Shown: positions 31,107 through 39,598 of the stretch, one piece after another
Position numbering within the stretch: the stretch's first letter is position 1
Layout of the letters: each line of letters opens with the position of its first letter
Assembly (NCBI GenBank): GCA_018136815.1
Contig: CM030936.1
Span: 124,001-188,000 of the forward strand
DNA from: Isochrysis galbana
Lineage: Eukaryota; Haptophyta; Isochrysidales; Isochrysidaceae
DNA length: 64,000 nucleotides
Direction: 5' to 3'
Notes under the pieces: model-generated
Database searches by the model: none
The model's input: the letters and a program-made list of their open reading frames with translations, nothing else
Told to the model about the DNA's origin: nothing
Translations under genes and position numbers: made by a program

Positions 31107-31676
31107 CGTCGTAGCGATGGAGACTGGTGATACCGGTGATGACTGGACTGGGCTCAGACTCGTAGATGGGCTCGCGGTGGCGTAGGACGAAGAGGGTAAT
31201 TCTGAACGTGACTTGGACTCGTACTCGTACTCGGGAGACGTTTTGTGGCTCGGACATGCGAAATTTGATTTGAGAGATTGAAGGTTGGATTGGGCCTGCG
31301 GCGGCTGGATTTTCGCAGACCGTGAGGTCTTGGACTGTTGATGCTTGGGGAGTGGCGTGGGATAGCGGTTGAGCGGCTTGAGTTGATAGAGAGGCGGTGA
31401 CGGTTGACTTGGTTTTGAGGACTCGTGCGTGATATCGAGAATCAGGATGGAATTATCGGCATTGGGAGAAATAGGGGCAATCGGCGAGGAGGCAGGAGAA
31501 AGAGGGGGATGGAGGTGGCAGGGCTTGTCTGGAACTTGGGGAATCTTGGGGTACCGGTCAAGGGCCGTAGAAGTACTCGGCCGTAGTGTAATACGATCTT
31601 TTGGTGGGTGGCGTTCAGGCCCACTACCCTGGACTGGTAGCGGGGTAACAGCGCGGACGTGGGCCCCGCCGGCGAC

Positions 31677-33440
31677 CTACTGGGCCGGACGGAGAACAAC
31701 CATCGTGCGGAGGCGGCGGTGGACTTCTGGGTCGTTACCACACTCGCCACTGCCGCCTTCGCAGAGAAAACGAATGTACGGTTGGCAAACGACGGGGTTA
31801 TGAGCTCCGTCGCCCGTGCCATACTTCCACAGGTCTGCCTCGGGCGTACCAGATGGAGCCCGGGGACGAAAGGCGCAGTACGCGCAGCCGTTGGCGTCGG
31901 TCCACTCCTTGACGTCGCGGTCTAAGTCGTCGAGACGCGGCGCGGTCATGGTGGCATCGGAGGGGCGGCAGCGCGTGAGCGCAGCGCGAAGGGCCGGGTG
32001 ACCCGCGTAACGAGAAATTTGCCAGAAGCGGGCTCGCGCTCGAGACCAGCTACCTAGATCCCATTCCGAGAGGCCCGAATCGGCCGGAAGCCCAAGGCCG
32101 TTCGGAGGGGGCTCACATTGGCGACGAGAAGACGTGCTTTTGCCGAGGGGACGGTCAAGAAGTGCGTCCGGTAGCGGAGACGATGCGGAGTAATTCGTAG
32201 GTGGAGGAGGAGCCCGACGATTGTCAGCGCCAGTCGTCTTGCGGTTCGAGTTGTTGTTTTGCGATTTTAATGCCTCGGCCACCGCCGCTTGGACGGCGGC
32301 GACCATCGAAGCCGTAGTGTCCACGGGATTAGAGGCAGCCTTAGCAACCTTGGCGGTCTTGGTGGGCTTGGAAGTAGTCGCCGGCGGCGTCACGGCGGCG
32401 ACCGTGGTGACCGACGCTTGTTGTTGGCCAGCGCGGGCTTGTTCGTACGGGCTCAGGTAGCGCTGGCAGAGGTTGACGCACGAAAGGGCCGAACGAGGGA
32501 GCTCGTGGTTCTCGACGCGGAAGCGAGTCTTTGCAAGACACTCGCCGAACTTGGTCGCGTTATCCACGCCGCGAGCCGCGTCGACCTTGTCGTTCCGGAT
32601 GATGGACTCGAATCGTTGATTGATATCGTGCGACATGTTTGGGTGGTCCCAGACCGTCGTGGCATCCACCTTCGCGTCACCCATCTTGCGGACGTACGCG
32701 CGCACCAAATTCTTGGATAACTCTAAGAGATCGGAGCCGGCTTCACGGGCTACGAGCCTGTCCCACTCCATGGAGGCGGAGTCTTTGGCGAAGCCGGGCA
32801 CGTTGGCCGCGAAGGTGGCGTCGCACTTGCGGAGAAGCACGTCGCAGGCCAGTGCGGGGTTGAGAGAGAGGACCGGGTCTTCGGCGAGATCGAGGAGGAA
32901 GGCGTAGATCCTTTGGTTGCCGGTGGTGCACAAGTTGGCGGCCGCTAGCAAGGATGTAAAGATTTCACGGTGGTCGCAGCCGAGCGAGAGGGCGCGCTCG
33001 AGCGGCTTGATGAAGGACAGACGAAAATCATTCCAGGAGGTGGCCGCTGTCTGGACGTTGTCCGAGGCCAGGCCCTTCGGGAACTTGATCTCGGAAAGCT
33101 CTTTGCCCATTCGGACTTGGTGATGGAGGGTGCGGTCGAGGAAGAAGCGGCTCCGAGCCCACTTGGTCACGTGCTCCTTCTCGAAAAACACGCGGTAGTG
33201 CCAAACATTGCCGGCTCGAGAGAGGCCGCCGTTGAGAATGGCGTGGATGAGCTCGAAATCGTCGGACTTCCTGTAGAGAGAGGCTACCTCGTAGGCGGCA
33301 TCCTCAAACAGTTGGCCCCACGAGGCTAGGATGACCTCTCGCTCAGAAGCATCACCGGCGAGGCTTGGATCGACGGGATGGCGCCGACCGCCGGATTTGG
33401 AAGCGAGCGGAGGCCCGCGACGGTGGGTGGAGGTTGGGGA
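31677..33440 (-). CDS. gag: Gag
   Basis: The main frame runs from a stop near 33440 to TAG at 31677. The first ATG used by a simple caller is at 33191, but homology-like sequence begins earlier (GDASEREVILASWGQLFEDA near 33350). The protein is helical, capsid-like, then has an Ala/Thr/Lys-rich hinge. Its C-terminal Cys/His-bearing segment (DANGCAYCAFRPRAP..CQPYIRFLCEGGSGEC) may be a zinc-binding nucleocapsid substitute rather than a standard CCHC knuckle. The frame is identical to that of pol, with a single TAG between them. Gag would assemble the particle and package the RNA. Confidence 0.75.
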   Translation of the reverse strand, partial: SPTSTHRRGPPLASKSGGRRHPVDPSLAGDASEREVILASWGQLFEDAAYEVASLYRKSDDFELIHAILNGGLSRAGNVWHYRVFFEKEHVTKWARSRFFLDRTLHHQVRMGKELSEIKFPKGLASDNVQTAATSWNDFRLSFIKPLERALSLGCDHREIFTSLLAAANLCTTGNQRIYAFLLDLAEDPVLSLNPALACDVLLRKCDATFAANVPGFAKDSASMEWDRLVAREAGSDLLELSKNLVRAYVRKMGDAKVDATTVWDHPNMSHDINQRFESIIRNDKVDAARGVDNATKFGECLAKTRFRVENHELPRSALSCVNLCQRYLSPYEQARAGQQQASVTTVAAVTPPATTSKPTKTAKVAKAASNPVDTTASMVAAVQAAVAEALKSQNNNSNRKTTGADNRRAPPPPTNYSASSPLPDALLDRPLGKSTSSRRQCEPPPNGLGLPADSGLSEWDLGSWSRARARFWQISRYAGHPALRAALTRCRPSDATMTAPRLDDLDRDVKEWTDANGCAYCAFRPRAPSGTPEADLWKYGTGDGAHNPVVCQPYIRFLCEGGSGECGNDPEVHRRLRTMVVLRPAQ

Positions 33441-33539
33441 TCAGAAACAGGCTTGGCTGACGGGACAGGAACAGGCGTATTGGGTCCGGGATCGGAAATC
33501 GAATTCGGCGGAACGGAGAACGGCGCGGCGGGCAAAGGT

Positions 33540-33792
33540 TGAGAAGGGAACTTAACCGAGGCCGGAGGGGCACCATGGAGTTGTCTCCTTCTTCCACAAG
33601 CGGTGGCGAGGTTTCGACTCGAGACGAAGTCGTAGTGCCCGCTCGGCCCTGCTGTAGAATGTTGAGTATCGTGTTGAAGGTAGACCCCACCTCCCGTTGA
33701 AATTCTTCGTGGCGTTGGGCGGCTTGGAGGGTAGAGGACTCGAGGCGGTCGACAGCGCCGCGGAGAGCCTCAATCTGGACTTGTTGGTCCAT
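33540..33792 (-). pseudogene. Gag N-terminal coiled coil, out of frame
   Basis: A coiled-coil start (MDQQVQIEALRGAVDRLESS, then AAQRHEEFQREVGSTFNTIL) with ATG at 33792 lies directly upstream of Gag but in another frame. A Pro-rich segment (SVPPNSISDPGPNTPVPVP) in a further frame bridges them. One or two small indels therefore separate the natural Gag N-terminus from the capsid part, or the assembly is wrong near the gap. Confidence 0.55.
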
Positions 33793-33927
33793 GATTTGGG
33801 CGGCGCCGACGGTGGCGGTCGGAGGTGGAACGAAGTTACGTTTGGGGTACGAGTACGTCGACGACGGGGTGGAACAAACTCTTCATATGGTGGGGGCTCG
33901 AAAGGAGGGAGGGACCGGACGGAACCC

Positions 33928-34027
33928 NNNNNNNNNNNNNNNNNNNNNNNNNNNNNNNNNNNNNNNNNNNNNNNNNNNNNNNNNNNNNNNNNNNNNNNNN
34001 NNNNNNNNNNNNNNNNNNNNNNNNNNN
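33928..34027. other. Assembly gap (100 N)
   Basis: Exactly 100 Ns, conventionally a gap of unknown size. It removes the 5' LTR and leader of the Ty3 element and the 3' part of the adjoining LINE. Confidence 1.
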
Positions 34028-34790
34028 TGCGCATTCATAGCTCTTTAGCCACTTGTATCTTTGAAATCTCGCTGGCGGGCGTTTTCTCTTCAGAGATCCC
34101 ATCCTAAGTCCTTCGAATTTCTGCTCGTTCGGCTTGCCACATGAGGCCGCCGCGTATCTCTCTACCCATTCGAGTGAGCGCGCCAGGCTGCTGTAGTCGG
34201 CCGCCATAAGTTGCGTGTCGTCGGCGAATTGGCTTATTTTGAGCTCGGCTCCGTTAACCGTGATTCCCTCTATGTCTTCGTCTTCGTTGATCGCCCGTGT
34301 CAGCGCTTCCGCTGTTAGAAGGAAGGCCAGCGGCGATAGCGGGCACCCTTGAGGGACTCCACTCGCGACGTTGAATGGGAAGCTTCTGCCTCCGTTGGCC
34401 TTTATGTATCGTATGGGTTTTGCCTCGGAGTTGGTTAGGGCCCTCGCGTATTTTCGGAAATCCTCTCCGAATTTGAGTTATTCAAGGACGAGGTGATAGA
34501 ATTCCCAGTTCACTCTGTCGAAGGCCTTTTCCCAATCTAGCGCTAGAAGTAGCCCAGGCTCCCCCGTTTCTTCGAGGTAAGCGTGCGTCAGTTGCAGTAG
34601 ATGCGTGGCTTCGCCGATCAGGCGGTGTGGGACGAAGCCTAATTGGTCTTTCGAAATGATGTTTCCGATCACCTTTTTCAATCTATTCGTGAGTATCTTA
34701 GCTAGTATTTTGTAATCGCTTTGGAGCAGCGTTATAGGTCTATAGTTCCTAGGGTCTCGTGTGTCTGGGAAGTGAGGGAAGGAGGGAAGC
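34028..34790 (-). pseudogene. LINE (non-LTR) reverse transcriptase fragment
   Basis: The minus strand reads DTRDPRNYRPITLLQSDYKI, then SKDQLGFVPHRLIGEATHLL, LALDWEKAFDRVNWEF, then GVPQGCPLSPLAFLL and the catalytic FADDTQLMAADY. These are RT blocks 1-5 of a non-LTR element. One in-frame TAA at 34478 (LVLE*LKFGED) breaks the frame, probably from a CAA codon. The 5' end is lost above 34790 and the 3' end runs into the gap. Relation to the LINE at 39.6 kb is unknown because that copy lacks its RT. Confidence 0.9.
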
Positions 34791-36382
34791 GGGCGTGGCT
34801 TCGATAGTCAGCTTTACAGCCGCGTGCGTGGTGAGGCTATTAAAAGGTTTTTTTACCTGCCCCCTGCCCCCCATACCCCCCCCCCCCCCGACGACCCCCC
34901 TCTGCCCCACAAAAATCCATGGCGTCGGTGACTGAGTCTGAGTGACTCCCCCCCTCCCCCGCCTTGTCAGGTGGCGTTCAGTCGAATATGGGACATAACT
35001 AAAGTTGAGCCATGGTCCATTTACAATATTACTCGAATGCATGTGCAAACATAACAATAATTGAGTCCACTGGTAGCTAGCAATCATACGTCTGGCGCAC
35101 GGCTTCAGGAGCAGAGGAGCAGAGGAGAGAAGCAGGTTTCGTCAGATGCGCATCCGATAACGCAGTTTCCGGGGGTTTTACATTCCCTTAAAAGCATGGG
35201 GGGGGGGGGCTGCCATGCAATATATTGATTAATAAGGTCCCTTTCCGAGTTCACAATATTCTGCAATGCTACATTATTTATCGAGTTTACAACAATAACC
35301 AATAACCGAATGCTTGGTCCATCCATACGCCTGCCGCACGGCTTCCATGCTTCCTTCCCCGTCTTCATGAGAGTGATGAGTTGCAATCACTTCGACATTC
35401 GCACGGCGTGGAACTTTCGTCTGGATGTGAACCCCGTTGAGATTTCGCCAGATGCACGCCGTGCGTGCGCCTGGAAAGCAGGGACGCCATGCGTGCGTAT
35501 GGCGATTTCGTCAGGTGCACGCCGTCGACCGTCGAGCACCGGGCGCGATCTGTGCAATGGGTCCCGCACGCGGTGCGTTCATCCCTCATGTTGTATGAGA
35601 TGCACGCACAGGACGAAGGAGGCCGCTGGGTTCAAGAGTTTGTTTTTCGATGTTGTGCAATGACAGAGTAGCCGTTGCAGGTTGCGGGCATTTGCGGTAT
35701 GTATGTGAATGTGATGCGCTGGTGTTCATGTTCATGCCTATGCGATCGCTAGCGGTAGCGCGCGTGTCACGCTAGAGATGATGGTGGCCGCCCGACCAAC
35801 ACCAGACATGTCCAAGCGCCGCACGGCGCGACGGCGCGAAGGGCAGCCTAATGCGAGAACAACCTATAAGCATCGCATTAGCTCTACTTGCGTTTACGGA
35901 TGGTATGGCCGACGCCAAGCAACATGAGAACGTGAAGTGACGATGAGGAGTCACTCGAGGAGCAGGGAAGCACACAACACCATGCGCCATGTAGCGGAGT
36001 AGCAAACATCGCACCGACCTAGCCCATTGACGCGCACGTGAGCAACGTGCGCGCTAGAATTATAAGTTTATGACGCGAGCCAGTGATGAGTATGCTTCGA
36101 CATGATTCGTTGCATCATTGTGATTGCTCTCTAGTACTCACGCGCAGCAGTGGCATCGTGTGGTAGCTCGCGAGAGCAGGCGGGCTGATGGTGCTGACAG
36201 CACAAGTGAGATGGTGCAAGTATTTCACCCTCTTGTGCTGGCCCGGTCAGCCTCGCACGTCAATCACGATAGAGAAAGCCGCTCTAAAAATGAGGGACGC
36301 GGATTACGCCTGCGGAGGTCAATCTCAAAGTACCTGCCCCAGCACCAATCTAATTGATCCATGCGATCGGCCGCAGTAACAA
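34791..36382. other. Repeat-rich interval, no gene supported
   Basis: Contains CGGTGAGACTATTAAAAGG-like sequence at 34828 (shared with 21578), C- and G-runs (34875-34890, 35200), and a diverged copy near 34975-35030 of the GGGACATAA..AGTTGAGCCA repeat seen at 42990 and 62190. Frames at 35300-35670 on both strands are weak and overlap. Nothing else recognised. Confidence 0.5.
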
Positions 36383-38261
36383 TCATGCTCCTAAATGCAC
36401 CTTGGCTTTCATCGCAGACGCTTCAAAGGTCGGGGCGTTGATTCGAAATGCTGAGGAGAAGTCACGCAGTTGAGCCATGAAGTCGTCCGATGCGCGCTCA
36501 TCATGATGAGGCACCTTCGAAAGCTCCGAGGGCCAGAGCTCGCCGACGTAGAACTCGCGCAAATACATGAAAGATTCACGGCTAGCGTGGTACAACTCGA
36601 AGAATACGGTGCAATCGCGGTTCAGTCCCTGCTGGGGTATGATGGTGGCGCCGCCAGGGTGCTGAGGCAGCCATGCCTTGAGATCAAGTACCTGACGAGT
36701 GAGTGCAAGGGGTTCTGAGCATGCAAGACTCCCCAAGCGCTCACGCAAGCAGGCAAAGGGCGTTGCTCCGAGCGTACTCGGTTGGCACGCTCCCTGAGCG
36801 GGAGGCATCCACATGGTGGCAGAGCAGGGGATCCCGTGCACACCATGCCATCCATTGTGACATAGCAGGCGCCCGCCTCATTCTGCCGTACAATATCCTC
36901 CCATTCGTGCATCGTGATGCGAGACTTGAAGTCTCCCTTTTTACGGGCGACGCATTCCTAAGACGAGAGAGGGTGTGGCGGTCGTTGTGATCTATTCAAC
37001 CTCCTCACACATGTCAATGAGGCCAACTCCTTGGGCGTGGCACCTGCAGGAGCCGATAGCCGAGCCATTTGGCTGCCTCGTCCATATCGTCGAGGGTTGC
37101 AACATCGAAGTTAAAGTCTCGGCTGGTCCCGACAGCAGCGGCTTCCAGAAAGAGCAAGATGCGGTCAAAAGTGAGGCAGTCGATGGGGACCATCACACTC
37201 GGCCGCACCTCCTCGGAGCGGACTGCCTCGGTCAAAGCGATGCATGGCCGCAACAAGCGGCGTGATACGGGAAACATCTCACCATCAGAAGTGTGGATTT
37301 CTACGAGGTTGTGCCGCAGCCGCTCCTTACGCTTCTCCCAGCCAATCAAGTGCAAGCCTTGGACCACAGCCCGTTGCGAATTGGAACCGACATAGGTGCT
37401 TGAGGGCAGCACCCGAAAAAAAGTGGTTGGGACGATGGATCCGCGGAAGCAGTGGCTATCAATGGCAGCGTCCGCCTCGTCCAGGGCAGTGGGCTCGCCC
37501 TGCGTGCCAACCATTGCGGCAGCCCCCCCCTCGCCCACGGTACCGCCTGCAGCGTGCAGTGCTTCTTCAGCCTCAGCGGCTGCCGCCTGTGCCATAGACA
37601 CCACTCCAGAAACCCGCAGTGCCAACTGGGCGCCATCGTGAGGAACAATGATGAGCTCATTGTCCGAGACGATGGAACCAAACATGAGCTTGGACAGCAG
37701 CTTCCCAAAGGACCCGCAGTCCAGGTCAATTGGTGGGTGACCATCCGGCAATGGGTCCAGAAGCTGAGCCTCGATTGCTACCTCTGCCAACGGCTCCGCC
37801 TTGGTGGGATCAAAAGGGACCCATTCGTAGACCTCACCGTCGCACACACGGAGTGAGAGGCGCTGCGCCTCATCGAGTAGCACGCAGTCCCGCTCGGCCG
37901 CCGGATCCACCTGCACCTCGAGCACGAAGTCGCCTCCAGGCCGGCAGAGGAATACACTCACGGACGTCGAGACGAGCGCCACCGCGGCCGCCCGTAGGTG
38001 GTCGTGGACGTGCTGGGCGACGACGGCGCGCTTGACGTACGAGCCATTCGCAGTGAGACCCGACTTCTCTCGCGCGACCACTTGGAGGGCGATGCCGTTC
38101 TGGTTGACCACCTCTCTTCGGAGCGGGTCGGTCTGCGACCACGGGCGCTGAAGCGCAGTTTTCTCGAGCTTACTGACGCCCCCTCGCGCATGAGCGTCGG
38201 CCTGCGAGGCGAGCGCGCGCTTATGCTCGCCCTGATGCCCCGACGCCTTGAAGTTGACCAT
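36383..38261 (-). CDS. Cytochrome b5-domain protein with BTB/SKP1-like region, three exons
   Basis: Exons 38261-37044, 36957-36844 and 36691-36383; introns of 86 and 152 bp, all GT-AG and phase 0. The start is chosen at MVNFKASGHQGEH because upstream codons are low-complexity. About 545 residues. The middle (HTSDGEMFPVSRRLLRPCIA..VPIDCLTFDRILLFLEAA) resembles a SKP1/BTB-type fold; this is a tentative call. The C-terminal third is a cytochrome b5 haem-binding domain rebuilt across two introns: MHEWEDIVRQN, YVTMDGM joined to VLDLKAWLPQHPGGATII, where HPGG holds the first axial His. The second is probably His in FELYHASRES. No membrane anchor follows, so it is likely soluble. Electron transfer or haem sensing tied to protein interaction is an inference. 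Confidence 0.75.
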
Positions 38262-38530
38262 CCCCACGCTCCTGCCCCACCCCCTTGCGCCTCCGCCCCC
38301 TGCCCCGCCCCCGCGCCCCCCTTGCCTTGCCTCGCTCGAGAGATGCCCCCGTCCCAACTCCCCCCCGCCCGCCCTTCGCGCGGCGGCGGCCCTCTCTCGT
38401 GATGAGAGCGCGCGAGCGACACTCGCTCGCTCTCTCTCCTCTCCGGACACGAAAAAAAAACTTTGAGACAAGAATAAGGAATACTTTACAATTCACAATA
38501 CACGCCCTAATCTCCGTTTGGCCTCAGGAG

Positions 38531-38713
38531 CCTAGATGGGAAATACGTATTTGCCGTATTTGGCCAGAGGCCAAATACATATGTATTTGGCTGTATTTGA
38601 AGCGCGTCCTGGGTTGTAGGCCTCGAATGTATTTGAAATGTACTTGGCCGGAGGCCAAATACATATGTATTTGGCTGTATTTGCAGGCTTCAGCACCGTA
38701 TTTCCCATCCAGG
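38531..38713. mobile_element. 183-bp MITE with 8-bp target duplication
   Basis: Terminal inverted repeats CCTAGATGGGAAATACG (38531-38547) and CGTATTTCCCATCCAGG (38697-38713) flank two internal palindromes CCAAATACATATGTATTTGG. The target duplication CTCAGGAG is exact at 38523-38530 and 38714-38721. An 8-bp duplication points to hAT-type mobilisation. A truncated copy is at 20579. Confidence 0.93.
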
Positions 38714-38960
38714 CTCAGGAGACAAGCAACAGGCCTACCCTCTACCCTCGAGCTGACTCCCCCCCCCATCCACCAACCCTGGTCGCCAGGCAGCCAGGGC
38801 GGTACCCATGACCGGCGAGGCAAGCGAGGGAGGGAGAGGCAGTGGGGGCCAGGGGCAAAGCCTGAGCCTCGGGCCTCGGCCTCCACTCCCACTCCATCGA
38901 GACTGAGACTAATCTTATGCTTATGATTGGTCGCCATGGAGGGACTAACATCGTTCAGAG
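38714..38960. repeat. Fragment of the GC-rich dispersed family
   Basis: 38760-38900 resembles, inverted, the GC-rich repeats at 13.7 and 63.6 kb (GGTCGCCAGG, GAGGCAAGCGAGGGAGGGAG). No gene. Confidence 0.4.
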
Positions 38961-38964
38961 CGCT

Positions 38965-39371
38965 TAATATACGGCGAGGTGTTGCGCAACCTCACGTTCG
39001 GCCAAAGAGGTTGTGTCGTCCGAGGCGGAGGGGGCGTTGTGTGCGCGCGCGCCCGCTCGCTCGTCGAGCTCAAGCTCAAGCCACTAGAGCTCGACTCGGT
39101 CATCGCACAGTCGCGAGGTGCTCTCGTTCGGCCAGAGGGGTTGTGTCGTCCGAGGTGGAGGGGGTGTCGTGTGCGCGCGGTGGCGTTGTGCGCGCCCGCT
39201 CGCTCGTCGAGCTCAAGCCAGCCACTCGAGCTCGCAGTCGCGAGGTGTTGCGCAACCTCTCGTTCGGCCAGAGAGGTTGTGGGGGGAGGAGGGGGGCGTG
39301 GGCGTCGTGCGCGTGGCGCGTGAGTCGTGCGCGCCCGCTCGCTCGTTGACCTCAAGCCACTCGAGCTCGAC
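38965..39371 (+). repeat. Tandem array, ~130-150 bp unit, left part
   Basis: About three units sharing CAACCTCTCGTTCGGCCAGA, GGTTGTGTCGTCCGAGG and CGCTCGTCGAGCTCAAGCCA. It continues as five further units at 42190-42905; the intervening DNA is an insertion. Long frames through it are compositional. Confidence 0.9.
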
Positions 39372-39598
39372 TAACCCCTTACAGAAAGATGGTCCAAAAT
39401 CTCAAAAAGCTTGTTTGGAGAGATGGTTGACATGTACACCAAAGCTTGCCGGAAAGCTTGTCCAATCTATGGTCGGAATGAGAATGGCACCAAAGCTCGA
39501 TAAAGCTCGGTCGGGCCTTATTTATGGAAAGCTAGTTATCTATTTATGGTACGTTCCCGTCCCGACTGTATGACAATACCTTCTTGTGCTACTCATCA

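Larger units (their letters stand above)
22200..33927 (-). mobile_element. Ty3/gypsy chromovirus with a cytosine-methyltransferase-like domain
   Basis: A minus-strand LTR retrotransposon longer than 11.7 kb. Order in its own direction: Gag (33.8-31.7 kb), Ser/Glu-rich linker, methyltransferase-like domain, linker, aspartic protease, RT, RNase H, integrase, chromodomain (to 23451), polypurine tract (23219-23229), 3' LTR. RT-RNase H-integrase-chromodomain order places it in the Metaviridae-like chromoviruses. The 5' LTR and primer-binding site are missing because the scaffold gap at 33928 cuts the element. In-frame stops at 31677 and 26142 and a frame change in gag suggest the copy may be inactive. 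Related pieces lie at 3412-4310 and 43604-43988. Confidence 0.93.

Noticed and set aside
34028-34790. Joining the LINE RT fragment to the Ty3 element as one transposon
   Set aside because: Motifs are those of a non-LTR RT and the two are separated only by a gap; adjacency may be an assembly effect.
35300-35670. Overlapping ORFs on both strands near 35.5 kb
   Set aside because: Short, mutually overlapping, no recognisable motif; region is repeat-like.
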